This document shows, in pieces, positions 10,186 through 20,114 of a stretch of DNA of 64,000 nucleotides. The stretch's first letter is position 1; each line of letters starts with the position of its first letter. The notes below the pieces were generated by a model that saw nothing but the letters and a program-made list of their open reading frames with translations, was not told the DNA's origin and made no database searches. This stretch comes from Paludibacter sp963678465. GTDB taxonomy: Bacteria > Bacteroidota > Bacteroidia > Bacteroidales > Paludibacteraceae. Location of the stretch: NCBI GenBank assembly GCA_963678465.1, contig OY782858.1, positions 1,550,001-1,614,000 on the forward strand, given 5' to 3'. The translations under genes were made by a program, and so were the position numbers.

Positions 10186-11973
10186 TTACTTTACCGGACT
10201 TATTCTGTAAAGTCCCGCACCATGTTGTTTTAATTCCTGACCAAATGATCCGCTAAATACGCCCAAATCTTTGTGGCTCCACAAATCACGTACTTTGGCT
10301 TTTCCTTTGATGCCTATTGATTCAAAATCAACCGACACCTTACTTATTTCCGGCGTATCTTCTATTCCTTTGCTTACCATCACTCCAAATACCACCGAAC
10401 CCGGATCTTTCGTTACAATTCCTTTAGCCGTAAATGTTTCATATCCTTCGGGTAAATCGTAAATGATTACCGATTTGGCATGAGCTCCAATTCCGGTAAC
10501 AGGATGATTGTCGATGATGATCGGTTGATTGTCGCAAGTACGGTTGACATGCACATCGCCCCAACCGGAAGTGGCATTGATCCATTTCAATTGAGTAAGG
10601 CTCAAATCACCATTAGGTCCGTGCAATACAGGATCAGCCCAAATCACATGATCCCAATCGAATCCATTGCCTCCGTCCTGTACAAACAAGACGAGCTTTT
10701 TACCTCCTTTAACCGAAACACTTACTTCCTGCGAAGCTCCTTTTCCGGCAATTACCGGACTCGCATAATCGGCATTGGAGAAATCAATATTATCGCCTTT
10801 GCTTTGCGCGTTAAACAATGCTACATATTTGTCTTTGCTTCCGGGAACATCAGCCACCCAGGCTACCAGATTTTTGTCGCGATATACCTGACGGTTATTG
10901 GCACTTTGTTGGTTCACTTTCAGCATTTCAGGATTGGTCAGCATTTCTTTTGTAAAATCGTCCAATTTTGTCATGTCGCCCCCAAAAATAAGTGGCGAAC
11001 GACCGATAGCCCAGAGACTCATCAACGTAAATTGTTCTTCTTTGGTAAAATTTGTGGGACGATTAAATTCCACCATTCCAATGGGTAACATATCGGCATC
11101 CGGAAAATGTCCTGCCCCACGGTAGGGAGTCCATGCATCCAAACGTTCGAACATGGCAAGCAGTAATCCCCAACGATCCCAAAAATCGTCGGTGATGCGC
11201 CACATATTGGCATGATTCATTACGTGTTCACCCATTTTGACCGGAGTAGCTCCCGGCGATAAACTTAAAATGATAGAGCGACCTGTCTTGTCTATAGCTT
11301 TGCGCAAGGCTTCTATCTCTGCCTGCTGAATTTTATCGTACGGACGTGAAATGTCATCACATTTTATAAAATCGACACCCCAATCGGCATACAGCTGAAT
11401 GATAGAATTGTAATAAGCTTGTCCTTCAGGCTTTGTAGCATCCACGCCATACATATCAGGATTCCATGAACAAGTGGAACTTTTGATGGCAATGTCCTGC
11501 GCTTTTACATTGGTGCCCAACACCGGAAGATTTTGATCGACGGCTTGACGAGGAATTCCACGCATGATATGAATACCAAATTTTAATCCTTTGGAATGCA
11601 CATAATCGGCCAGCGGTTTAAATCCTTTTCCATCGGCAGCAGAAGGGAATTTTTTCAATCCCGGTGTTAAACGTCCGTGTTCGTCCATTGTAAGAATAGC
11701 TCCGGGTTTGTACGAATGTGCTTTTGATTCGGGCTCGTACCACTGAATATCCACTGTCAGATATTTGTATCCGCTTGGTAAAAGGTATTTGGCCATGGCA
11801 TCGGCTTGTTCTTTGATTTGTTGTTCGGTTACGGTTGTTCCGTAAATATCCCAACTATTCCAGCCAAGTGGCGGTGTCACCGCATATGTATGAAAGTTTT
11901 GCTGATTATTTTTTTGTGCTAAAGCACTAATAACAAAAGCCATAAGCAATACACTTACAATGTATTTTCTCAT
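10186..11973 (-). CDS. GH27 alpha-galactosidase with C-terminal NPCBM domain
   Basis: 595 residues with signal peptide to about 20. The GH27 barrel opens PPLGWNSWDIYG (34-45). The nucleophile strand reads FIKCDD with Asp206, a variant of the usual KYD, and the acid/base region is RITDDFWD at about 254-261. The all-beta GH27 C-terminal domain (about 340-420) is followed by an NPCBM-type galactose-binding-like module at about 435-545 (DVHVNRTCDNQP...GIGAHAKS). Function: release of terminal alpha-galactose from side chains. The second GH27 at 16.6 kb carries its NPCBM at the opposite end, so the two genes are not simple duplicates. Confidence 0.85.
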   Translation of the reverse strand: MRKYIVSVLLMAFVISALAQKNNQQNFHTYAVTPPLGWNSWDIYGTTVTEQQIKEQADAMAKYLLPSGYKYLTVDIQWYEPESKAHSYKPGAILTMDEHGRLTPGLKKFPSAADGKGFKPLADYVHSKGLKFGIHIMRGIPRQAVDQNLPVLGTNVKAQDIAIKSSTCSWNPDMYGVDATKPEGQAYYNSIIQLYADWGVDFIKCDDISRPYDKIQQAEIEALRKAIDKTGRSIILSLSPGATPVKMGEHVMNHANMWRITDDFWDRWGLLLAMFERLDAWTPYRGAGHFPDADMLPIGMVEFNRPTNFTKEEQFTLMSLWAIGRSPLIFGGDMTKLDDFTKEMLTNPEMLKVNQQSANNRQVYRDKNLVAWVADVPGSKDKYVALFNAQSKGDNIDFSNADYASPVIAGKGASQEVSVSVKGGKKLVLFVQDGGNGFDWDHVIWADPVLHGPNGDLSLTQLKWINATSGWGDVHVNRTCDNQPIIIDNHPVTGIGAHAKSVIIYDLPEGYETFTAKGIVTKDPGSVVFGVMVSKGIEDTPEISKVSVDFESIGIKGKAKVRDLWSHKDLGVFSGSFGQELKQHGAGLYRISPVK

Positions 11974-11997
11974 ATAAAATATTATTTAGATTTTAAA

Positions 11998-14442
11998 TTA
12001 CAATTTAACCGAAACTTTTTTGCCTTTGTAAACTACCTCCTTTTCAGGTTTTTGCGAGTCGGAAACGATCACGACTTTAAACTTCCGTTCAGTAAGCATT
12101 CCCGGAAACAAACCTTTACGATCATTCACTGTCAACGTTTTTTTTGCATCGTTCCAGGTAAATTTAATTGTTGAAAATGCTCCTTTTTCGTAGTTATAAT
12201 TATCATTTTCATCTTCGTAAAAAGTGAATTCAGCGTTAGCCCCGGGGTAAACTCGAATTTCGAGATGATCCCATTTTTTCTCGGTGGCAAACTGTACGTT
12301 TGGTCCAAAAGGCACTATACTACCGGCTTTAATAAACAATGGAATTTTATCTATTGTCGTTGTAAGCGTAACTTCCTGTCCACCATCATATTTTTGGTTG
12401 GTCCAGAAATCGAACCACGAAGTTCCGGCAGGAAGATATGCCTTTGACGATTTCTGTTGCGTAAAATCAACAGCTATTTCTTTTCCATCTTTTTTATCAT
12501 CTTTGTTCCAACCCGAATTTTCATCTGTTTTAACAACAGTTTCAGGTGTGTACTGAGCATTTACAATTGGAGCAACCAATATAGATTTACCAAACATGTA
12601 CTCATTGTTCATGTCTCTTACTTTTTTATCGTCAAAATCCATTACAAGGGCGCGCATCATAGTGGATTGTTTGTTAGTAATATCCCAGGCTGCCGAGTAG
12701 ATATAAGGCAACAAACTGTAGCGTAAATTTATCATTTTCGCTATGGCATCGTAAATCGGCTCACCTTTTTTTCCGAAGTTATAAATTTCGCGAGGCACAT
12801 CTGTTCCGTGCGAGCGCATCATTGGAGTAAATGCCCCAAACTGCAACCAGCGAACATACAACTCCTGAAATGCAGGATTTTTTGCTCCTGAACCATCATT
12901 CCAACCTTTGTTATATGCACCTGCAAAAAAGCCACCTATATCCGTGTTCCAGTAAGGAATAGCGCTCATCGAAAAGTTGAGACCCGCCGGAATTTGATTG
13001 CGAAGCGATTGCCACGAAGAATTTACATCGCCCGACCAGGTGTTGACTCCATAGCGCTGTTGCCCAGCAAAAGCGGAGCGGGTAAGAATAAATACGCGTT
13101 TATCGGAACTTGTTGCTCGCTGATTTTCGGCCACTCCACCCACTGCCATCAAAGGAAAGGCGTTGCGAACTTTACGAAATGAACCCATATAAGTTTTCAA
13201 ATCAAAATCGGAAGGTTTAAAATCCAAATGGTCGGGTTCGGTCGAATCCATCCACCATCCATCAATTCCGAACGAAAAAAGTCCTTTGTTCAGATACTTC
13301 CAGTAAATTTCACGCGCTTCGGGGTTGTATGGATCATAAGGCTCTACACCAGATGGATAATCGCGATTGGGTGGCCACGCTTCCAGTCCCGATTGAGGCC
13401 ATGTACCGAAGTTCAGCAACATGCCTTTCGGTTTCATCTCGCGGTATTGTTTGGTTTGCGGACCAAACGACGACCAAATAGAAATGATTAGGTGTGCGTT
13501 CATGTTGTGAATATCGTCGACCATTTTTTGAGGATTAGGGAATTCGGTATTGAGAAATTCCATGGCATTCCACAAATAATTGCTTCCCCAGTATTGCCAA
13601 TCCTGAATAATTCCATCGAGAGGAACCCCGAGTTCACGATATTTTTGGACAACTCCAACAGTTTCATTTTGACTTTTGTAACGCTCCTTACTTTGCCAAA
13701 AACCAAAAGTCCACAAGGGAAACATGGGAGCTTGTCCGGTCAAATCGCGCATACCTGCAATGGATTTATCGATACTACCCCCTAAAATGAAATAATAATC
13801 GATACAATCGCCCACATCCGATTTGAAGGAAGCATATTCGGCTTTGTCCTCGAAAACAGTTGGAGAATAATTATCCCAAAATAAACCATAACCTTTTGTG
13901 GAAACAAGAAATGGAACGTAGTCGTCGGTGTTTCCCTGAACCATGTTTATTTTTGCATTTCGCAGCGACAATTTACCACGTTGCTGTTGACCTAAACCGT
14001 AAATATCCTCGTTTTTATCAAGCAGAAACAACTGATTCACTGTATAGGTTTTTGATCCCGCATCATTGAAATCGGTAAATGTAGTTCCCGATGCCTTCTC
14101 GCTCAGAAGCAGCGCTCCGGCAAGTGTACTATAGGATATTTTTCCCGATTTCAGGTCAACATCCACTTTGAGCTGATTACTTTTTAGCGACACAACATCT
14201 CCTTGTTGATGAATTGCCAGCTTTGTAGTTTCCGGCTTTTTAACTACCGACAAACTTTCCTTTGTGAAAATTTTCCCTACCGGTGATTTCAATACCCGTA
14301 CTGTAGAAGGTCCGAAGAACTGAATCTCAACATCCGTTGCATTGATTTGGGCTTTGATCCCCAAATTGGTTTTCTGATACGATTGAGCAGAAGCTCCAAA
14401 GCTTAACAACAATAAGAATATTACTAAATTGATTTTTTTCAT
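11998..14442 (-). CDS. GH31 alpha-glycosidase (alpha-xylosidase/alpha-glucosidase)
   Basis: 814 residues, signal peptide to about 20. N-terminal beta-sandwich without a PA14 insert, then the GH31 barrel with GIIQDWQYWG (277-286), nucleophile Asp399 in WWMDSTEPD and acid/base Asp472 in WSGDVNSSW. The C-terminal region keeps the family signature FTFYEDENDNYNYEKGAF. The charged stretch near 640-665 (NSGWNKDDKKDGKE) is a surface insertion absent from the GH31 at 7.5-10.1 kb. A second alpha-xylosidase or an alpha-glucosidase is the likely role. It lies 24 bp upstream of the GH27 gene in the same run. Confidence 0.87.
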   Translation of the reverse strand: MKKINLVIFLLLLSFGASAQSYQKTNLGIKAQINATDVEIQFFGPSTVRVLKSPVGKIFTKESLSVVKKPETTKLAIHQQGDVVSLKSNQLKVDVDLKSGKISYSTLAGALLLSEKASGTTFTDFNDAGSKTYTVNQLFLLDKNEDIYGLGQQQRGKLSLRNAKINMVQGNTDDYVPFLVSTKGYGLFWDNYSPTVFEDKAEYASFKSDVGDCIDYYFILGGSIDKSIAGMRDLTGQAPMFPLWTFGFWQSKERYKSQNETVGVVQKYRELGVPLDGIIQDWQYWGSNYLWNAMEFLNTEFPNPQKMVDDIHNMNAHLIISIWSSFGPQTKQYREMKPKGMLLNFGTWPQSGLEAWPPNRDYPSGVEPYDPYNPEAREIYWKYLNKGLFSFGIDGWWMDSTEPDHLDFKPSDFDLKTYMGSFRKVRNAFPLMAVGGVAENQRATSSDKRVFILTRSAFAGQQRYGVNTWSGDVNSSWQSLRNQIPAGLNFSMSAIPYWNTDIGGFFAGAYNKGWNDGSGAKNPAFQELYVRWLQFGAFTPMMRSHGTDVPREIYNFGKKGEPIYDAIAKMINLRYSLLPYIYSAAWDITNKQSTMMRALVMDFDDKKVRDMNNEYMFGKSILVAPIVNAQYTPETVVKTDENSGWNKDDKKDGKEIAVDFTQQKSSKAYLPAGTSWFDFWTNQKYDGGQEVTLTTTIDKIPLFIKAGSIVPFGPNVQFATEKKWDHLEIRVYPGANAEFTFYEDENDNYNYEKGAFSTIKFTWNDAKKTLTVNDRKGLFPGMLTERKFKVVIVSDSQKPEKEVVYKGKKVSVKL

Positions 14443-14502
14443 AAATCATTAATTTTAAAGTATTAACAAGAAAAGGTACGTTAGAAAAAAAATATTTCTT
14501 TT

Positions 14503-15090
14503 TTACAATAACTTGTAAACGCCAATTATTACATAAGGCTCTTCACCCGGTTTCAAAGCGGGCATATTTAATGTACCAATAAAAATAGCATGATTAAGCT
14601 CATCGTAAGGGCTGTCTTGAGGGGCTTCTAAATCAAGTACAGATTTGCAATAAAAAGCTTTGGTTTTGGCATCGGTATGAATCAATGCATTATTAATTAC
14701 CTGAATAACATGACCATCGTCTGTTTTCAGCAGATAACGGGCATAAAGCTCGGTGTCACCATCGGGGCGAACCAGTTGCCAATCCTCACCGCCTGGTAAG
14801 ACTTCACCTTTAATTTTCGGGCCGCTGAATGTTCCTCCCGTAATGGGAATAACCCTTCTGACGCCACGTTTGCTTTCGCCTACGTTGATCATACCGGCAA
14901 TTTTCACTTTTGCATCCCACATGAATTCTGTTTTAAAATCTTTGTAAAGATTTCCATCATTCGCAGCGTTTACATTTTGAGCTCTCAAGCTGTTAGAAAA
15001 GAGCACAAACACCAAAAACATACAGGACATCAATGCTATGCCTGACACTCTTTTCTCTACATCTGTATATATTCTTCTTTTCTGTTGCAT
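14503..15090 (-). CDS. DUF3237-family protein, secreted
   Basis: 195 residues. An N-terminal hydrophobic segment (SGIALMSCMFLVFVLFSNSL, about 16-35) looks like a signal peptide, followed by a DUF3237 beta-barrel: INVGESKRGVRRVIPITGGT and the ending EEPYVIIGVYKL. The family has no established biochemical role that I can name. Its occurrence between GH31 and GH43 genes suggests a link to sugar degradation. Upstream there is a 134-bp gap containing a 9-bp inverted repeat (AAAGCTGAT 15160-15168 and its complement 15208-15216) of unclear purpose. Confidence 0.7.
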   Translation of the reverse strand: MQQKRRIYTDVEKRVSGIALMSCMFLVFVLFSNSLRAQNVNAANDGNLYKDFKTEFMWDAKVKIAGMINVGESKRGVRRVIPITGGTFSGPKIKGEVLPGGEDWQLVRPDGDTELYARYLLKTDDGHVIQVINNALIHTDAKTKAFYCKSVLDLEAPQDSPYDELNHAIFIGTLNMPALKPGEEPYVIIGVYKLL

Positions 15091-15224
15091 TTTAATGCGT
15101 ATTTAAATTGTACTGAATACACTTATTTATGGCATATACCCGCTTCTTCGTTTAAGTCGAAAGCTGATCGCACGTTAGCTTGTAGCAACATGCGTACTTT
15201 ATTCAATATCAGCTTTTTTTATAT

Positions 15225-16604
15225 TTATTTCTTAAAGCTCCACCAATCGAAATTAAAGAGCTCACCTTCACCACCTTTGAATACAAAGTAAATATCGTGC
15301 AGGCCTTTCATTTTTTTAGTTTTGCATGCACTGACAGCCCAGGCAGTTGCGCCCCCTGTTGGTTTCACAAGGCAGGTACCAAGCAAAGTTCCGGTAACAC
15401 TTCCTACGCGAATTTCAATTTTTCCGCCCTGCGTATTCGATGCCACACTTGCTTCAAATTTTTTGGCTCCCTCTCCAAAATCCACACTTCGAACTTTGAT
15501 ATAGTCGCCGTTATTTATTTTTGTAACATAAACTCCTGTTTTTGTATCTTTTGCCGTTTTTAAACCTTCGGACCAGGCAATTGTTTCAGCCTCTACTCTT
15601 GCAAATGGGTTAAGGTTCGATGCACTTTTGGTTAATCCTTCTTTTGTTGGATGTATCAATGGTATTGAACCATCGGCATTGAAATTAAAAGGTTCTACGC
15701 TAACTGAACGTTTGAATCCACCTCCACCGGGCAAGCCACCATCATGATAAAATAGGTAGGGTTGACCATTCAACTCGATAAAACCAGGATGATTTGTAAA
15801 TGCGCCTTTATTTTTAATTACATGCATAATGGTATCGCCATAAGTCCAGGGGCCTGTAATGCTTTTGGATGTAGAATAAGCCAAATGCTCAGGAACACCT
15901 CCGGCGGGATAGAGCATATAATACAGGCTATTACGTTTAAACAACCAGGGACCTTCTTCGTAAGCAGCTGTGCGGTTGTCGATTTTTTTCGAACGATACC
16001 CGAAGTTTTCGTCCTTCAAATCTTCCTTAACAATTCCATAGCTTTTATCGTAGGAAATCATATCTTCATTCAGCTTTACATGCCAGAGATTTGGATTTCC
16101 CCAATAAAGATAAGCCTGTCCGTCGTCGTCGATATAAACCGTTGGGTCGATATAGCCATAGCCAACGAGTAAAGGTGCTCCAAGTGCATCTTTAAAAGGT
16201 CCGGTCGGGCTATTGGAAACAGCTACGCCAATGGCATTTCCACCATTTTTTTGATTCACAGGTAAATAATAATAAAATTTTCCGTTTCGGTAAATGCACT
16301 GTCCGGCCCAGGCATCACCACGCGACCACTCAAAATCCTTGTACGAAAGCACAACTCCGTGGTCGGTCCAGTTTACCATATCCTTCGACGAGTAACAGAG
16401 CCAATCGTTCATCGTAAAAAAGTTTTTTACGGTAACATCTTCATCGTGACTTGTATAAAGATAAACCGTACCATTGTGTACCATTGGAGCTGGATCGGCA
16501 GTATAGTTGGTTTGGACTATTGGGTTTTGTGCCAGGCTTACAAAAGGTAAAGCAACTGCGAGAGCTGCAACAGTCTTTAGTTTTGTCCAAAAATTGAATT
16601 CCAT
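15225..16604 (-). CDS. GH43 arabinofuranosidase/xylosidase with C-terminal CBM6
   Basis: 459 residues, signal peptide to about 26. Five-bladed GH43 propeller with the catalytic triad visible: base Asp37 (TADPAP), modulating Asp153 (YIDPTVYIDDDG) and acid Glu217 (YEEGPW). A C-terminal CBM6 module begins near 330 (RVEAETIAWSEG) and ends FNFDWWSF. Fused CBM6 is common in arabinoxylan arabinofuranohydrolases. The same two-domain plan occurs in the genes at 18.7 and 20.1 kb, so three related enzymes with probably different side-chain preferences are encoded within 6 kb. Thirty bp separate this gene from the GH27 upstream. Confidence 0.88.
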   Translation of the reverse strand: MEFNFWTKLKTVAALAVALPFVSLAQNPIVQTNYTADPAPMVHNGTVYLYTSHDEDVTVKNFFTMNDWLCYSSKDMVNWTDHGVVLSYKDFEWSRGDAWAGQCIYRNGKFYYYLPVNQKNGGNAIGVAVSNSPTGPFKDALGAPLLVGYGYIDPTVYIDDDGQAYLYWGNPNLWHVKLNEDMISYDKSYGIVKEDLKDENFGYRSKKIDNRTAAYEEGPWLFKRNSLYYMLYPAGGVPEHLAYSTSKSITGPWTYGDTIMHVIKNKGAFTNHPGFIELNGQPYLFYHDGGLPGGGGFKRSVSVEPFNFNADGSIPLIHPTKEGLTKSASNLNPFARVEAETIAWSEGLKTAKDTKTGVYVTKINNGDYIKVRSVDFGEGAKKFEASVASNTQGGKIEIRVGSVTGTLLGTCLVKPTGGATAWAVSACKTKKMKGLHDIYFVFKGGEGELFNFDWWSFKK

Positions 16605-16633
16605 TTTTTTGTATTTATTTTTTTTGAAAATAT

Positions 16634-18673
16634 TTATTTTACTGATGAAAATTTATAAAGTACCACACCATGAACAGGCACATTCATCTTCAAACCTTCA
16701 GTTTGGGTATCTATTTTAGCAACGTCTTTCTGGCGCCAAAGATCACGTACAATATTCTGTCCTTTGATTCCCAGTTTTGCAAAGTCATTATACGAAAGTT
16801 CAGCTATTTCGAGGCCAAAGTTACAAAAACCAACCGCTTTGCTGCCATCTTCGAGTTCTTTTACATAAATGCGCAATTCGCCAATGGTCTGAAGACAAGT
16901 AGCCTGCTTTCCGAGAGGATCCTGATTGATTTCGATCACTTCGTCGTTGGTCAACAAATTCAAGGTAAAATCATCCAGTTTTTCCATGTCGCAACCAATC
17001 AAAAGTGGTGCTGCAAAAAGGCTCCAGAGACTGATGTGCAGATATTGTTCATCGGGTTTTAGCTTGCTTGGGTGCGGATTTCCCCAACCTACATGACCAA
17101 CCACAAGCATATCGGGGTCGTTCCAGTTACCGGGTTTGGCATAAGGAGCCGATTTATCCTGATCGAGTGCTATATTCTTCACACTTACCCATGTATCGGT
17201 AATGTCATTGGTAGTTCGCCAGCAATTGCCATTTACAGAGTCGCCCCATTTCCATACATCGGACATACCGTACTGGCAAACGCTAAACACAATGTCGCGG
17301 TTCTGTTCGCGCAGGAGATCACCCATCACTTTAAAAGGTTTCATTGCTGTATTTAATTCGCTTCCACCATTGTACGATAGCGATGACACTTTCATAGGAT
17401 CGTTATCGGGTAAGCCATCGATAACATTTCCGTAGCTACACCAATCGTATTTCAGGTAATCGAATCCCCATTTGGCATAACTTTCGGCATCTTGTTTTTC
17501 GAAGCCATAACTACCGGCGCATCCACCGCAGGTCCATGGCCCGGGACTGGAGTAAAGCCCTATTTTCAAACCAAGATTATGCACGTAATCTGCCAGTCCT
17601 TTCATATCGGGAAAACGAGAGTTGGTAACAATGTTGCCGGCCTCATCACGAAATTCACCACGCAATGACTGATCTTTGGAATCGCGGTTATTTTCCCAGA
17701 AATCATCGATATTCACATAAGTCCAGCCATGGTTGATAAGTCCGCTACTTACCATTGCATCGGCTGCACGCTTCACTTTTTCGGCCGAAACTTCCTGAGC
17801 AAAACAGTTCCAGCTGTTCCATCCCATAGGTGGAGAAAGCGCAATGCGGTCGCCACACTCTATCCTGAACTTTCTTTCGGCTGTTCCTTTTGCATTTTTT
17901 GCTTTCAGCACAACATTATAAGTTCCGCGCTGTGTAAGTTTGCCTGTAATGATACCTGTTTTAGCATCGATTTTCAGTCCTTTTGGCAATTGAGTAGCCG
18001 AAAAAGTCATCGGTCGGTCTCCGGTAGCTGTAACAAGAAACTGAAAAGGCGAAGCCGGGCGTACTCCAAATACTTTTGCCCCCGTAATTTTTGGTGAGGC
18101 CGAAGGTTTTGGAGTCAGAATATAAACTTCGCTTGGTACAGGATTGTATGTTTTGAATGTAGTGGCGCCAGTAGTTTCGAACCTGGCATCCACCCAATTC
18201 ACATGGTCGTAATAATTTCCGTTTCCACCATCGGTAACCAGGAGCTCCACTTTTTTCACACCATCCAGCTTTACCGAGCAAGGTATTGCGGCATCACCTA
18301 AACGCATAATTCCACTACTCCACAGTTTTTTACCATCGCCATTAACAATAAATTCAGCAGCTGGTTGTTGTCCTTTCACTTCATCGTCAATGCCAACAAA
18401 AGCCGTAAACAATTTGGCTTGCCCATCGAGTATGACGGTTAGTAAACTTTCGGAATGACTTCCGATCCCACGTTCGAAAGTTTTTCCGGCTATTGTCAGT
18501 GTATTGCCATCAATCGATTTATTGCTTTTCGGGGTTCCATATCCCTGAGTAATAGTGCTGAGATCTAACTGATCCAACCATACGGTTTGAGCATTCGCTA
18601 CACTAACACTCATCGAACCGAACAAAACAACAAGTCCGGCGATTAATGATTTTATATTTCTTGTTTTTGTCAT
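16634..18673 (-). CDS. GH27 alpha-galactosidase with N-terminal NPCBM and Ig-like domains
   Basis: 679 residues with signal peptide to about 29. An NPCBM domain (about 30-168, with GIGSHSES at 69-76) is followed by a putative Ig (He_PIG-type) domain at about 190-272 (LPKGLKIDAKTGIITGKL). The GH27 catalytic barrel opens PPMGWNSWNCF (281-291), with the nucleophile in YLKYDWCSYG (Asp410) and the acid/base in RTTNDITDTW. A short C-terminal beta domain closes it. This is a typical secreted alpha-galactosidase layout. It would remove galactose caps from heteroxylan or galactomannan-type side chains together with the other GH27 and the GH97. Confidence 0.88.
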   Translation of the reverse strand: MTKTRNIKSLIAGLVVLFGSMSVSVANAQTVWLDQLDLSTITQGYGTPKSNKSIDGNTLTIAGKTFERGIGSHSESLLTVILDGQAKLFTAFVGIDDEVKGQQPAAEFIVNGDGKKLWSSGIMRLGDAAIPCSVKLDGVKKVELLVTDGGNGNYYDHVNWVDARFETTGATTFKTYNPVPSEVYILTPKPSASPKITGAKVFGVRPASPFQFLVTATGDRPMTFSATQLPKGLKIDAKTGIITGKLTQRGTYNVVLKAKNAKGTAERKFRIECGDRIALSPPMGWNSWNCFAQEVSAEKVKRAADAMVSSGLINHGWTYVNIDDFWENNRDSKDQSLRGEFRDEAGNIVTNSRFPDMKGLADYVHNLGLKIGLYSSPGPWTCGGCAGSYGFEKQDAESYAKWGFDYLKYDWCSYGNVIDGLPDNDPMKVSSLSYNGGSELNTAMKPFKVMGDLLREQNRDIVFSVCQYGMSDVWKWGDSVNGNCWRTTNDITDTWVSVKNIALDQDKSAPYAKPGNWNDPDMLVVGHVGWGNPHPSKLKPDEQYLHISLWSLFAAPLLIGCDMEKLDDFTLNLLTNDEVIEINQDPLGKQATCLQTIGELRIYVKELEDGSKAVGFCNFGLEIAELSYNDFAKLGIKGQNIVRDLWRQKDVAKIDTQTEGLKMNVPVHGVVLYKFSSVK

Positions 18674-18712
18674 TGTATTATTATGGATGACTCCTGTTTT
18701 ATCTGAAAAAAA

Positions 18713-20098
18713 TTATTTTTTATTAAAAATCCAATGATCGAAATTAAACAATTCGCGACCTGCAGAGATGTTTTGTCCATTGAAATAAAAATAGATATCA
18801 TGTTTCCCTGTTACTTCTTGCTTCAGCTCAGCAGTAAATGTTTTAAATTTTTCCCAACCACCTGTGCGGGGCAATTGAATAGATGAAATAACCGGTCCTT
18901 TAACGCTATCGAGGCGAACTTCAAGAATACCTCCATCAACGCCGGCAGCCAAGGATGCTGAAAATGATTTTGGAGATTGATTACCAAAGTTCACTTCACG
19001 TACTTTAATATGACCTTTCATGCGTGCACTCGAAACATATACGCCGGTTTTACTATTTTTAGCTATCGAACACTTTTCGGACCAGGCCATTGTTTCAGCT
19101 TCGACGCGATTGTAAGGATTAATTTCGCCTACCGGCTTAGGACCTTCTTTTGTGGCCGCAATAGCAGGAATGGTTCCATCGGCGTTATAAGTAAATTGTT
19201 CGATGGCAGCTGCACGTCCATAACTTCCACCTCCCGGTAGCAAACCGCTATGATAGAAAAGATATGAATTTCCCTTGTAATCAATAATTCCACCATGGTT
19301 GGTAAAGCTATTCAACTTTTGGTTTTCCATAATTTTGCCCTGATATTTCCATGGGCCAATGGGACTGTTGCTTGTAGAGTAAGAAAGCGTTTCGCCACCT
19401 TTTCCCATTCCTGCAAACATCATATAATACAGGTTATTGCGTTTGTAAAACCATGGTCCTTCCACAAACGAATCTTTGTTCGGATTTTCGGCGTTTTTGT
19501 TACCTCTGAAACCCCCAAAAGATTCAACTGAAAGTGGTACAGTCACTATTTCGCCCGAATATGAAATCATGTCCTTGTTCAACTTAACATAATAAAGACT
19601 TCCGTTTCCCCAATACAAATAAGCCTGTCCATCGTCGTCGATATATACAGTTGGATCAATATTTGACCAGCTTCCATTCATAATCAATGGTTTGCCTAAC
19701 GCATCTTTAAAAGGACCGGTTGGAGAATCAGATACCGCTACACCAATTGCCATATCGTTGTTGGTGCTTTGCGCACAGATGTACCAATAAAACTTGCCGT
19801 TGCGCTCGATGCACTGAGCCGCCCATGCACGATCGCGCGCCCACTGAAAAGACTCAAGCGAAATAGGACTTCCATAATCCGTCCAATTGACCATATCAGT
19901 CGACGACATAACGCGCCATTTGGTCATATAATAAAAATCGAAGCCCGGAATATCATCGCCAATGTACATATAAACAGTGCCATTGTGCACCATAGGAGCA
20001 GGATCGGGACCATAATGTGTTTGTACTACCGGATTGTCAGCTAAACTTATACTTATCGAGGCAATTACTGCCAGAATGATAACAAAATGTTTTTTCAT
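18713..20098 (-). CDS. GH43 glycosidase with C-terminal CBM6
   Basis: 461 residues, signal peptide to about 20. GH43 triad: Asp32 (PDPAP), Asp148 (NIDPTVYIDDDG) and Glu213 (FVEGPW). CBM6 follows from about 335 (RVEAETMAWSEK) to the end (FNFDHWIF). It has the same architecture as the genes on both sides, but the blade sequences differ clearly (GDDIPGFDFYY after the first strand), consistent with an old duplication and changed specificity. Likely an alpha-L-arabinofuranosidase or beta-xylosidase acting on arabinoxylan; the exact substrate cannot be read from sequence. It is separated by 16 bp from the next GH43. Confidence 0.87.
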   Translation of the reverse strand: MKKHFVIILAVIASISISLADNPVVQTHYGPDPAPMVHNGTVYMYIGDDIPGFDFYYMTKWRVMSSTDMVNWTDYGSPISLESFQWARDRAWAAQCIERNGKFYWYICAQSTNNDMAIGVAVSDSPTGPFKDALGKPLIMNGSWSNIDPTVYIDDDGQAYLYWGNGSLYYVKLNKDMISYSGEIVTVPLSVESFGGFRGNKNAENPNKDSFVEGPWFYKRNNLYYMMFAGMGKGGETLSYSTSNSPIGPWKYQGKIMENQKLNSFTNHGGIIDYKGNSYLFYHSGLLPGGGSYGRAAAIEQFTYNADGTIPAIAATKEGPKPVGEINPYNRVEAETMAWSEKCSIAKNSKTGVYVSSARMKGHIKVREVNFGNQSPKSFSASLAAGVDGGILEVRLDSVKGPVISSIQLPRTGGWEKFKTFTAELKQEVTGKHDIYFYFNGQNISAGRELFNFDHWIFNKK

Positions 20099-20114
20099 GA
20101 TTTTTTTATATTAT